Source of the DNA: Antedon mediterranea
Lineage: Eukaryota; Echinodermata; Crinoidea; Comatulida; Antedonidae
NCBI RefSeq assembly: GCF_964355755.1
Contig: NC_092673.1
Span: forward strand, 34,543,648 to 34,607,647
Direction: 5' to 3'
DNA: 64,000 nt
Shown here: positions 14,744 through 25,390 of the stretch, piece after piece
Numbering within the stretch: position 1 is the stretch's first letter
How the letters are laid out: every line of letters begins with the position of its first letter
Translations under genes and position numbers: made by a program
The notes under the pieces: generated by a model
What the model saw: the letters and a program-made list of their open reading frames with translations, nothing else
The model's database searches: none
Told to the model about the DNA's origin: nothing

Positions 14744-17700
14744 TTTTTATATCAAACCAACAGTGTAAAACACCAATAACAGGTTGAAAATAAAAGCTAA
14801 ACTATAAAATATGAGCCAATATAATATATACAAATGAAAAAGAAAATTTAAATAATTTCATTAATAATACATTTAAATTGAGAAAAATTACAGTTAAAAA
14901 TATCTAAAGAATATTAATCACGTGAGACTGCATTGTATTGATTTACATTTTTAAATGTTTTAATCACGTGAGACTGCATTGTATTGATTTACATATTTAA
15001 ATGTTTTAATCACGTGAGACTGCATTGTATTGATTTACATTTTTAAATGTTTTAATCACGTGAGACTGCATTGTATTGATTTACATATTTAAATGTTTTA
15101 ATCACGTGAGACTGCATTGTATTGATTTACATTTTTAAATGTTTTAATCACGTGAGACTGCATTGTATTGATTTACATTTTTAAATGTTTTAATCACGTG
15201 AGACTGCATTGTATTGATTTACATATTTAAATGTTTTAATCACGTGAGACTGCATTGTATTGATTTACATTTTTAAATGTTTTAATCACGTGAGACTGCA
15301 TTGTATTGATTTACATTTTTAAATGTTTTAATCACGTGAGACTGCATTGTATTGATTTACATTTTTAAATGTTTTAATCACGTGAGACTGCATTGTATTG
15401 ATTTACATTTTTAAATGTTTTAATCACGTGAGGCTGCATTGTATTGATTTACATATTTAAATGTTTTAATCACGTGAGACTGCATTGTATTGATTTACAT
15501 ATTTAAATGTTTTAATCACGTGAGACTGCATTGTATTGATTTACATTTTTAAATGTTTTAATCACGTGAGACTGCATTGTATTGATTTACATATTTAAAT
15601 GTTTTAATCACGTGAGACTGCATTGTATTGATTTACATTTTTAAATGTTTTAATCACGTGAGACTGCATTGTATTGATTTACATTTTTAAATGTTTTAAT
15701 CACGTGAGACTGCATTGTATTGATTTACATATTTAAATGTTTTAATCACGTGAGACTGCATTGTATTGATTTACATTTTTAAATGTTTTAATCACGTGAG
15801 ACTGCATTGTATTGATTTACATATTTAAATGTTTTAATCACGTGAGACTGCATTGTATTGATTTACATTTTTAAATGTTTTAATCACGTGAGACTGCATT
15901 GTATTGATTTACATTTTTAAATGTTTTAATCACGTGAGACTGCATTGTATTGATTTACATATTTAAATGTTTTAATCACGTGAGACTGCATTGTATTGAT
16001 TTACATTTTTAAATGTTTTAATCACGTGAGACTGCATTGTATTGATTTACATTTTTAAATGTTTTAATCACGTGAGACTGCATTGTATTGATTTACATTT
16101 TTAAATGTTTTAATCACGTGAGACTGCATTGTATTGATTTACATTTTTAAATGTTTTAATCACGTGAGACTGCATTGTATTGATTTACATTTTTAAATGT
16201 TTTAATCACGTGAGGCTGCATTGTATTGATTTACATATTTAAATGTTTTAATCACGTGAGACTGCATTGTATTGATTTACATATTTAAATGTTTTAATCA
16301 CGTGAGACTGCATTGTATTGATTTACATTTTTAAATGTTTTAATCACGTGAGACTGCATTGTATTGATTTACATATTTAAATGTTTTAATCACGTGAGAC
16401 TGCATTGTATTGATTTACATTTTTAAATGTTTTAATCACGTGAGACTGCATTGTATTGATTTACATATTTAAATGTTTTAATCACGTGAGACTGCATTGT
16501 ATTGATTTACATTTTTAAATGTTTTAATCACGTGAGACTGCATTGTATTGATTTACATTTTTAAATGTTTTAATCACGTGAGACTGCATTGTATTGATTT
16601 ACATTTTTAAATGTTTTAATCACGTGAGACTGCATTGTATTGATTTACATTTTTAAATGTTTTAATCACGTGAGACTGCATTGTATTGATTTACATTTTT
16701 AAATGTTTTAATCACGTGAGACTGCATTGTATTGATTTACATTTTTAAATGTTTTAATCACGTGAGGCTGCATTGCATTGATTTACATATTTAAATGTTT
16801 TAATCACGTGAGACTGCATTGTATTGATTTACATATTTAAATGTTTTAATCACGTGAGACTGCATTTTATTGATTTACATATTTAAATGTTTTAATCACG
16901 TGAGACTGCATTTTATTGATTTACATATTTAAATGTTTTAATCACGTGAGACTGCATTGTATTGATTTACATATTTAAATGTTTTAATCACGTGAGACTG
17001 CATTGTATTGATTTACATATTTAAATGTTTTAATCACGTGAGACTGCATTGCATTGATTTACATATTTATTTTAGTTTCTAATTTGAAGAATCTCTTAAA
17101 TCAAAGGTAAGAGGAGGAGATATATTAGGGAAAAAACAAATAAAAAGAAACAAAAACAGAAATTTCAGTTTTAGATACAATTTGTTATGAAATTTAATGA
17201 AATTAACATTAATTAAATAATATGATTAATATAACTGTAATCTTCATTAATATAGATTATGATGTAATTATAACGAAGATTATGATATATTGCAATAGAA
17301 GTAATATATGAGTAAATCTCACAAAAGACAAACCAACTTAATGTCAATACAGTAATACCTCAACAATCGCCAAATTGAAACGGAATTTATTTACAAAAAC
17401 AAACAATTTATTAAGCAGTAGATTAAAAACTCTAAAACAATATTTAATAAAATGTGGAAAATCATTTTGCATATAAAAAAATCGTTGATGGAAAAAAGGA
17501 AAGGCACTGCCCGGATTTGAACCGGGGATCTCCTGTTTACTAGACAGGCGCTTTAACCGCTAAGCCACAGCGCCACCTGATAAGACCACAAATTATATGC
17601 ATTGTAAACCGCTATACAACAGATATACAAAAGCTTAAATAAATCACTATTGTTAATTCAAGCGGAAAGGTAAAGTTTTGTAGCAAACATAAAAGTTTTG

Positions 17701-20700
17701 TAGTGATTCAAATACTTTATTGTTTAAATAATATTAGTCAAGAAACATGATATAATCATAGTAAAAAAGTGCTAAAACAATTTCAACATATTAATAGATA
17801 GTGGTGACGTAACAGGTGTTTTGTATTATCAATCGAAAGCCATATGTTTGGATATCGATCAGTTCCCGGTACACGTCAGCATTGATTGACGCGAATATGT
17901 ATACGTCATAATCTGTCAGCATAAGTAACAATGCTTTATTTATTTTCTAAAATGCTAGCAATAACAAATTAAGTACCTATTTAGGATGCACCAATGAGAT
18001 GAAACTAAGTCGAAATATATTTTCAACATTTATTTTATATCATGATTATGCAACTTATTAAAAAGTACTGTCATTGATTGTTTAAGTTTTATAACTTAAG
18101 AGATAAACACACTAAAATATGTTGACGAATAGTGTAACCAAGAAAAACAACATTCCAACACCAAAACCATGTGCGCGTATTACGTGACAAACAGGACGTA
18201 CCCGAGAATGTCAGTCATAAAAAAGTGACCCGCGTTTTACGCTTTGGCAATATTCATAATAAAAGTAAAGGTAAGGTCAAATCTTGTGCGCTGATATTTG
18301 TCAAAATTAAAGATTACGATTAGATATAACAGCGACTGTCGTACTTAAATCAACAAAAGCGAGAATTAAAAAGAAAGAAATGTTCCGGTCTGTTGGACAT
18401 TAGAACAATACTCAGTTCGCACTTTGGAAGAATGATCTTGTTTGTACATAAAATGTATGAAGATATAAAGATTGGCACTGTCATATTATAAAAATGGTTA
18501 GGCACTGACTGGATTTGAACCGGGGATCTCCTGTTTACTAGAGTACACTTACAGTAAAGCAATTAACAATTCTTTTAAAGTAATTATAATAAATAGCCAA
18601 AAAAAAAAGAAAAAAAAAGAGGCACTGCCCGGATTTGAACCGGGGATCTCCTGTTTACTAGACAGGCGCTTTAACCGCTAAGCCACAGCGCCAAGCTGTA
18701 TAATTAAGAAATTGGACTAATTCTAAAATAGAAAGAAAATGTTTAACTTATAATACAATCCTAAACAACAATTCCTTACTAAAATAAATATTTACTCGTG
18801 GGGTCCAAGCAACTCAGAAAGATAGCCACGAAAAAGCAAAGAAAAATCATAATTATTTAGTGAACATATTCATTTCAACGATTACAAATAATGCATATAA
18901 TAATGCCTGAAAATGAGTCCGGTTTTATTTAGATTTTACATGAAAATAAAATCAGGCGCTGAAGGTCAACTGTTTACCATCCAGCGACGATTAAAATGAA
19001 ATATTTCACGTAATAAATGTTCTTTACACGGTAAAGATGCAGTTTCATGAACAATGAAGAATGTTTTTAAAAAAGACTTTGAATAGGCCATTTCGCAGTT
19101 TTAATCAAGTTAATCAATTCCATAGAAAAAAAACTAAACTAACTATTAATGATTTCCAAATAAACGGTTCAATTCAACTAAAAACCCAGTCAATTTGATT
19201 TTTTTGCGTTAAATTACCGTTTTTCTGATAAAAGAACAAACATAATTTATATTTTCTATTCAATTTTTGGTCAAACTATTATGTAACATTAAAATGACAA
19301 ATTCAACAAACTGTTACAATTATTTCTAGGGAACAATATATATAGAATTCTACTGTATACTAACAGACAAACTTAAAAGTAGTAAAGATTATGCTTACCG
19401 TCGAGGAAGTTTTTTGTCAATTCAAACACAGTCTGACGATTTTCAAAACCTAACTCTTTAGTTGCCTAAAATAGAACAAACGAAATAATTAAAGAATGTT
19501 TTCTAATCATTATGACGACAATGATTATGATGCTCGCAATTACAGTTGTTTTGTGACGATAATAATGTTTACATTTTCGTAACAATAAATAAATTATATT
19601 TTATTTCACGTTTTAATTTTAAAGATTCTTCGTCAACCCATGACGAATTAAGTAACATGATTGGTAATGATTTAACGGTATGGTATAGACATAGGCCCAC
19701 TAATGACTCCATGCAATGAAAGAAACACACTATCGTAATACAAAAGAGATACAATTTGTGGTTACTTTTATTTTATGTCGTCATCATTATGATGTACTAA
19801 ATTTGATTACTCTTAAAGTGTTACAGGCCCTTATAAATAGTGTATTTAATTTCTGTATATATACAGTATTAATACAGTAGGCCAATTACCAATATTACAT
19901 ACGTCGCCTTACCAAAAATAAGTTGTCTGTAAATAGAGTGACATCATGATGTGTATTCTTCGCTGATTGGTCAATGTTGTCCCAACAAGCTCCTAAACGA
20001 TGGCTTGATATCACCATCATTAATGCCGATGCTCTATAATATTAACATAAGTGTCTCTTGTTAATTCAACCACTTAACCTATATAATCTGATAGGTTTGT
20101 TTAGAACAATTAAAATATGACCGCAGTATATGTCTTTTTTTTTTATCTCATACTCATCCAACAGCGAGTAACTCGCCAATTACAGGATGGATAAACTATT
20201 TAATAATTTATCGTGCTTATAAACTAAGTCTCATTTGAGGCTTAGGGAGTGGAGTTGAAAGAGTCATGAGTTACAACCCTGCACTAGGTCAGGATTGAAC
20301 CCGGGACCTTGGGATTGGAAGGCAAGCACGTTAACCACCAAGCTACAGCTCCACTTTTTGTTAACAAAAAAAAAAGTTTGTATAGATTTGTTCACAATAT
20401 TTATGAAATAGAATATATTATTGCCTGGTTGCAGTACACATTTTGCGTGAAAAAAGTAAAGAAAACATTTTATTTTCTGAGTATACCATATACAATGTCA
20501 GAAAATCCCCATCCCAGGGTTTTGGGGCAATTTTTTTTTGTACGTACGCGTCGTGATATTTTGCTCCCACACCCTTCCCATCTAGCATTGTGAAAACAAG
20601 CTATTTGCAATCAACCGAATTACGTTCGGGGTTTTTTCAAATCATTTTATTTTCTGTTATCTCGTTATCTAAATGTTTTGAAATGAAATTTAAAATAATA

Positions 20701-23700
20701 ATAGTTGAAATCACGACGCTTACAGTGTCATCAATGTGAAGATAAACAAACTGAGACCAATCATGACAGCATTCTTGTCGCTTAACGTCGCTACATGCTG
20801 CTCGCTTCGGCTTCCTCCACATTTCCCAAATAGACGACAGCAGCAGTAAATAAACGCTACTGTCGGGATGACAACAGCTAGTATGATACTAAAGCTGGAC
20901 AAGATTATTATGGGCTGCTCAAAAGCGACAACCTATAGAAGAAAAACATTAAAATAATTAATGAGTTTAAAATATGTTATTCATCTTTATGCAGGATTTA
21001 TCTATGATTAGAGGAAGTCACCATATTTCGTCTAGTCTGATTCTAGTAGCAGGCCTAGATTAGTTATAGTAGCCTAGTAGGCCTAAGCTATTAATAACTA
21101 AATGTTTTAGATTCATTCATTCATCTAGACAAAGATGACAATACATATGCATGTGAACTTAAAGGCAAATTGCCATCCCAACAATATCTCCTAAATTTAA
21201 TACAACAAACAATTGAATTTTCGTATGCATTTACATTTGTAACGAAAAAGTGAACACTTTACACAGTTTGTTTTGGACACTTACAGTTTAATGAACACTT
21301 GACCACCACGTTTTTGTGGTCAGTGAGCACCATTGGCCAAAGTGCTTTGTTAAAGGTCAAAGACAACAGATTTAGATGAAATTAAATGTTAGCATTACCT
21401 TCCTGAATATAGCAATTCAAAACAATAAGTAGGCTTATTGATAATAATAATTAGAATACCTACGATCAACACTTATTATTCTTTTATTTTTAACTTTATA
21501 TATTAATTTATTTTCTTTTAATTTTATATATTTGTTTATTTATCAATTTTCTTTTCTTTTATTATTTTATATTTGTTTATTTATCTATTTTCTTTTCTTT
21601 TATTATTATATATTTGTTTTTTTATTTATTTTCTTTCACTTATCTTTGTAAATGTAATGATCTCTTCAAAAAGAAATTAATACATAGGCCAGTATACTTA
21701 TTTAGTTATAAAAATTGGCTTGCTACTTTCTCACAAAAAAAAGTTCACCTTTATATCCATGAGTAATCCCCTAAAAGTAATAAATGTTATTTTAAAAGGA
21801 AACGATACAAACAATATTTGAAATCAATGCTTATTATATTAGTTCCTTATTTCTTTTCTTACAATGGTCTAACTTATGATCACGTCAACAACGTTTTATG
21901 ATCACGTCAACAACGTATTATGCCAATGGACCTTGCAATGACAATGTCAACACGAGGACAAGACCTTATACGCGTAGGCCGATTAAAACAATACACCATT
22001 CAATTAATATAGAGTACAAATTACTGTATAACTATTTATAATTTTTGCATATCATATTTGTTATCGTATGTTAAGTTAACGCACTTATTCATGAATACGT
22101 ATATTGTCACTGTTGGCATCTGAACATTTCAATATAAACCAACAAAGTTAAGATTAATTTTTAGAAATCATGGATTAACTAAAAGCTTCATATAAAGAGC
22201 GTATAACCGCTTTGAGAGTCGAGTACACATGAAAGCCAATATATGCGGATATGACTCCTTGAACTTTTTTTCATTTTCAAAATAAAAACTTATTTAGTTA
22301 ATTTGATTAATAAAGAAATCAAAATAAATACATACATTAAAGAGGCAGTTTATTTAAAAATTGTTCTAGATTTAGGATTAAAATTTATTTCTCAAATTAG
22401 ATGTAATAATTTGTATAAGTGGTTCTTTACGAATCTAACGAAATATGAAATGATTCTGCTTGCAAGTCATGATCCATAATTGTTATTAAGGTAACATTTT
22501 ATCCATAAAAACCACTGACATAGTTAACTTATAAAAAGCCAATCCTATATTAGTTCACCATCATTTTAAAAATGTTTGTATTTTAGTAAAAGATTACTTT
22601 CAATAAAAGTAGAAATCTTCACATTGATAGGTGTATTCAAACATTATACAATAACGACATATAACCTCAACTTAATAAATTATGCAAATTTGTTTATTTT
22701 TTTTGCTCTTTGCATAGAAAAGATATATAAGTATATAAGTTGTGGAACTGTTACCTTTTCAACAATTTTGTCTGATGACTCTCTCTGAAGTTCAAATGGT
22801 ATCAAATCTATCAAAATCAAAGAGAAATACTATTAAATAACAATGACAGAGATCTTAAATGGTTTAAATGTAATTTATTATAGTGTCGTTTTTACTACGG
22901 TTCAGTTCCATTTTTTTTCTCTCTTTCTGATTACTGTTTGTCTTGTTCCCTGCTTTCATTTTTATGAGAAAAATAATTTAAATAAAATGAAAAAAATGTT
23001 ATTAATCATTTAAATGAAAATCACAAGAAACTTTAAAACCATTTAAAAATTATAATTTTTCTAAATCTTTAACGAGGGAGTAAGAAGTATATCCAATTGT
23101 TCTTTTTTCTTCCTTTGAGCTAAAACGCACATGAAATAATTGTAGCGTGATTCCCGAGGGAATGATTGCATTAAGCGATTCGATTTTCCTGTCTAAGAAA
23201 CGGGAAGGAAAATCCAGTGGGCATACAGCAGTTGGGATGTACTACAATGCTGGCATTTATGCCATGAAAATAAGAACAGAAACTGTCCTTTCATACGGTT
23301 ATTAATTCATGTGGGAATTGTATCTAAATCCACGCAGTTCAACAGTAGTTATTCTGGTCTAATTCAGCGTTTGATATAATAAAAATATAATTATTGTTAT
23401 GATAATGTACAATACAAATTGATGAAAGGTTCGTGAGTTTTCCATGTAATGTCACTCTTCCATGGTACGATATACAAAATAAAGGGATGCAAAATGTATA
23501 AAATAGTGTTCAGACAACTTTATCTCGAGGTCGATATAACTATATCATATTGTATTTAATTGATTAATTATCTTAGGCATATTCATATCTATATATAATA
23601 TCTATTGTTGATAGATTTTTGTTACCAAAAAAAAAGCTCAACAACTTACCCAATGGGACGTTTTCGTCTTTCACAATAAGGCGGGAAAATATTGCGACGG

Positions 23701-23844
23701 CATCCGACAAAGGAGATGCATACCAGTTGTTGTCTGTCACATTTGACTCATAACTTCCACCATTTTCACTAAACATAAAGCTAATATTCCCATCGTTCAA
23801 TTGTAATTTTGACATCCTCGCGGTTTTAGATGGGCGCAAAACTG
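4147..23844 (-). CDS. PROM: Prominin (CD133)-like pentaspan membrane glycoprotein gene, 5' end missing
   Basis: Prominins are cholesterol-binding glycoproteins of plasma-membrane protrusions and cilia, with five membrane spans and two large extracellular loops. Exons in transcript order: 23650-23844, 22755-22807, 20724-20932, 19913-20033, 19399-19465, 14338-14415, 13296-13534, 12545-12631, 12346-12409, 12102-12178, 11800-11888, 11445-11597, 11025-11148, 9783-9877, 9570-9654, 9067-9210, 8662-8751, 7931-8014, 7383-7436, 7100-7180, 6892-6951, 6634-6723, then 4147-4372. All junctions up to 6634 keep frame with GT-AG sites. Landmarks: [12 protein letters not shown] after the first membrane segment, paired second and third-fourth segments, [12 protein letters not shown] after the third, and a Cys-containing second loop. 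About 850 residues are visible; known prominins are near 850-900. Missing: the start codon with signal peptide, and the fifth membrane segment. Confidence 0.85.
4540..4725. repeat. Degenerate GAT/TAA-rich simple repeat
   Basis: Dense gatgataa and gataat words form a low-complexity tract in the last intron region of the prominin-like gene. On the minus strand it reads as an Ile-rich hydrophobic stretch, which is a by-product of the repeat and not a membrane segment. Confidence 0.7.
5015..5802. repeat. 61-bp minisatellite, about 13 copies
   Basis: The unit contains ctcctcataatggacag, then gaaagagggggtggggcag, then cgatacga and a variable (ca)n run ending in cgtcagca. I count 13 copies; unit length varies by a few bases, mainly in the CA run. 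It lies between prominin-like exons 6634-6723 and 4147-4372, so it is intronic. Several frames on both strands stay open through it because the unit lacks stops in those frames. Confidence 0.9.
6634..6723 (-). CDS. PROM: Prominin-like exon: end of second extracellular loop
   Basis: This 30-codon exon reads [18 protein letters not shown] followed by a CEYC motif. The C-x-P-I/V-x-x-A-x-D pattern and following cysteines match the region just before the fifth membrane span in prominins. Donor gtaag and acceptor ttttag are clean. The internal ATG is not a start. Confidence 0.75.
8641..8661. repeat. (TAA)n tract touching a splice donor
   Basis: A (taa)n run directly abuts the minus-strand donor of exon 8662-8751, so the intron begins GTAAGTATTATTATT. 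On the plus strand the run follows ggcaataaa, like the 3' tail of a retroposon inserted in plus orientation. Confidence 0.7.
9067..9210 (-). CDS. PROM: Prominin-like exon in second extracellular loop
   Basis: This is a 48-codon phase-0 exon (starts [20 protein letters not shown]), helical and polar, with neighbours 9570-9654 and 8662-8751 in frame. The exon before it carries the [15 protein letters not shown] stretch, with the conserved Cys and Asn-x-(S/D) region typical of the family's second loop. Confidence 0.75.
11025..11148 (-). CDS. PROM: Prominin-like exon with fourth membrane segment
   Basis: This 124-nt exon encodes a strongly hydrophobic stretch ([20 protein letters not shown]) followed by SNICEPF, where the protein re-enters the extracellular side. 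It joins in frame to the third-segment exon at 11445-11597. Donor is gttagt. Confidence 0.8.
11445..11597 (-). CDS. PROM: Prominin-like exon with third membrane segment and Cys-rich cytoplasmic loop
   Basis: The 153-nt exon encodes [19 protein letters not shown], then [11 protein letters not shown] and a Pro/Arg/Ser-rich turn ending GSKFIVA. The hydrophobic span followed by a Gly/Cys loop and a short basic loop before the next span is characteristic of prominins. Confidence 0.85.
13262..13295. repeat. Second (TAA)n tract touching a splice donor
   Basis: As at 8,641, the tract abuts the minus-strand donor of exon 13296-13534 and the intron begins GTAAGTATTATTATT. On the plus strand it follows gcaataaaggaaataaa, again like a retroposon tail. 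Confidence 0.7.
13296..13534 (-). CDS. PROM: Prominin-like exon in first extracellular loop
   Basis: This is the largest internal exon, 239 nt (about 80 codons). It encodes a helical stretch ([20 protein letters not shown]) and a following CVYEV…VCMDIPDG part with two cysteines. The frame-keeping acceptor is ttacag at 13535-13540; a competing AG ten bases inside the exon would put a stop in frame. The donor side is immediately followed by an (ATT)n tract. Confidence 0.8.
14520..17065. repeat. 46-bp E-box minisatellite, 51 copies, with one insertion
   Basis: The unit holds aatcacgtgagactgcattg and then tattgatttacatatttaaa; total 46 bp. Four units lie at 14,520-14,707 and 47 units from about 14,913, with CACGTG at 14532, 14578, 14624, 14670 and then every 46 bp from 14919 to 17035. 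Variation is almost confined to gagactg/gaggctg and acatattt/acattttt. It lies in the prominin-like intron between exons 14338-14415 and 19399-19465. Confidence 0.95.
14708..14912 (-). mobile_element. Short poly(A)-tailed insertion in the minisatellite
   Basis: A run of over 30 T on the plus strand, then about 170 bp of unrelated AT-rich DNA, interrupts the 46-bp array, which resumes mid-unit at attaatcacgtg. On the minus strand this reads as a short sequence with a poly(A) tail, the shape of a SINE or processed retroposon. I do not recognise its body and no target duplication is obvious. Confidence 0.45.
17502..17574 (-). tRNA. tRNA-Thr-AGT: Solitary tRNA-Thr (anticodon AGT), intact
   Basis: The 73-nt minus-strand sequence starts GGCGCTGTGGCTTAGCGG and ends in GCCT. 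It folds as a full cloverleaf: 7-bp acceptor (one G-U), GCTT/AAGC D stem, CCTGT/ACAGG anticodon stem with loop CTAGTAA, and CCCGG/CCGGG T stem. The A box (TGGCTTAGCGG) and B box (GGTTCAAATCC) are good, and a T6 terminator follows within a few bases. It matches the eukaryotic tRNA-Thr(AGT) family. It lies in a prominin-like intron, same strand. Confidence 0.95.
18500..18542 (-). pseudogene. 3' half of a tRNA-Thr gene
   Basis: Only the 3' half survives: acceptor 3' strand (with the gactgg variant), T arm and the anticodon loop as far as ctaga on the plus strand, then unrelated sequence. The gactgg change is shared with an array unit at 24,724, which links this copy to the array family. Confidence 0.85.
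18620..18692 (-). tRNA. tRNA-Thr-AGT: Second solitary tRNA-Thr (AGT), intact
   Basis: The 73-nt gene body is identical to the copy at 17502-17574, but the flanks differ. A long T-rich run (plus-strand A8-A9) immediately follows the 3' end as terminator. All four stems and both internal promoter boxes are intact. Confidence 0.95.
20135..20352 (-). mobile_element. tRNA-derived SINE
   Basis: The minus-strand 5' part resembles a tRNA (starts GGAGCTGTAGCTTGGTGG, B-box-like GGGTTCAATCC), but the anticodon and T stems pair poorly. About 130 bp of unrelated body follows and the element ends in A10. A tRNA-like head with A and B boxes, body and A tail define a SINE. It is not related in sequence to the Thr array. 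It lies in the prominin-like intron between exons 20724-20932 and 19913-20033. Confidence 0.75.
20724..20932 (-). CDS. PROM: Prominin-like exon with first and second membrane segments
   Basis: This 209-nt exon is the strongest family evidence. It has a hydrophobic span ([17 protein letters not shown]), then the Cys cluster [11 protein letters not shown], a short polar loop, and a second span ([16 protein letters not shown]) completed by the next exon at 19913-20033 (ASALMMVIS). Prominins carry a Cys-rich motif exactly at this boundary. Confidence 0.9.
21480..21640. repeat. Imperfect AT-rich tandem repeat (about 60 bp unit)
   Basis: Roughly two and a half copies of a T-rich unit containing attttcttttcttttattatt and atatttgtttatttat. 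It is intronic in the prominin-like gene with no other signal. Confidence 0.6.
21877..21916. repeat. Two direct copies of a 21-bp word
   Basis: The word atgatcacgtcaacaacgt occurs twice in direct succession in intronic DNA. Function unknown. Confidence 0.5.
23650..23844 (-). CDS. PROM: Prominin-like N-terminal extracellular exon (most 5' exon visible)
   Basis: The 195-nt exon encodes about 65 residues of the N-terminal ectodomain, with N-glycosylation-type sequons (DGNIS, ESNVT). It begins in mid-codon after a ttttcag acceptor, so a first exon with ATG and signal peptide must lie upstream (higher coordinates). It continues in frame into 22755-22807, which leads to the first membrane segment. 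Confidence 0.75.
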
Positions 23845-24373
23845 CTGAAAAAAAAATGAATATACCTATATTCTAATTCAATTACGAATAGGCAATGCAC
23901 TTTATATGCGTGTGAAAGTCAGATTCATGTTATTATACGAATTGCCGATATAGAGTTTGGCAAGTGGATCAGACCATCTACCATGTACAAAGGCTTGTTG
24001 TGTAAATTCGCACGTCTTTTCTGCCGATCTCGTAATTAGCAGTGTTTATAGGCCTACACCGTCGTTGGTAAAGCGTTAAATAACCATATTGCGCCTGTTC
24101 TGGAAGAAACTAACTACCAACTCTCAGTTTAGCTCACTTCCGACTCAAAAGACATATACGGCACTGAGTGGATTAATATTATTGGCGTAGTCTACAAGGT
24201 CAGTAAATGGCATAATCCATAGGATGGTACACGAGCTTTAATTGACTTATGTCTTAAGTGCACCCACGGCACTCACATTTTCCCCAAACTTCCGTTATCA
24301 CCGGAATTATTTGTAATTAACAAAATATACAATAATTTAACTACAAAGTAAACTATAAGTAACAAACAATGAG
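23845..24373. other. Non-coding DNA between the last visible prominin exon and the array
   Basis: I checked minus-strand ATGs here for a signal-peptide exon. Each is followed by an early stop or a non-hydrophobic stretch. Nothing else stands out. Confidence 0.5.
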
Positions 24374-25390
24374 GAATTACTAACTAAAACATTTTGTATA
24401 TTAAAATAGTATACGATAAAAAAATAAGGTACTGCCCGGAATTGAACCGGGGATCAACTATTTAATAGACAGGCGCTTTAACTAGTAACCCACAGCGCCT
24501 TGCTGCAATGCTGAACTATAATAACTTAAAAACGTTTTTTTATATTAAAATGGTATACGATCCAAATTAAGGCACTGCCCGGATTTGAACCAGGGATCTC
24601 TTGTTTACTAGACAGGCGCTTTAACCGCTAAGCAACAGCGTCTTCCTGTATTGCTTAATTACGTTAAGAAAAATAGGAACTAAAAAACGTTTTGTATATT
24701 AAAATGGTATACGATGAATATTAAGGCACTGACTGGATTTGAACCGGAGATCTCCTGGCGCTTTAACCGCTAAACCACAGCGTCTTGCTGTAATTCTGAA
24801 TTACGTTTAAAAAAATAATAACCTAAAAAAGTTTTTGGTAAATTAAACTGGTATACGATCTAAATTAAGGCACTGCCCGGATTTGAACCAGGGATCTCTT
24901 GTTTACAAGACAGGCACTTTAAACGCTAAGCCACAGCGCCTTCATGTATTGCTTAATTACGTTAAATAAAATAATAAATTTAAAACGTTTTTGTATATTA
25001 AAATGGTGTACGATAAAAATTGATGCACTGCCCTGATTTGAACCAGGGATCTCCTGTTTACAAGACAGGCACTTTAACGGCTAAGCTACAGCGCCTTGCT
25101 GTAATTTTGAATTACGTTAAAAAAATAATAATTAAAAAACAGTTTGTATATTAAAATGGTATACGATAAAAATAAAGGCACTGCCCGGATTTGAACCGGG
25201 AATCTCCCGTTTACTAGACAGGCGCTTTAACCACTAAGCCACAGCACCTTGCTGTAGTTTTGAATTACGTTACCCAAATAATAATGAAAAAACATTTTGT
25301 ATATTAAAATGGTATACAATAAAAATAAAGGCACTGCCCGGAATTGAACCTGGGATCTCCTGTTTACAAGACAGGCGCTTTAACCGCCAA

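Noticed and set aside
14520-17065. CRISPR-like or coding interpretation of the 46-bp repeat
   Set aside because: The units are contiguous with no variable spacers, so it is a plain minisatellite.
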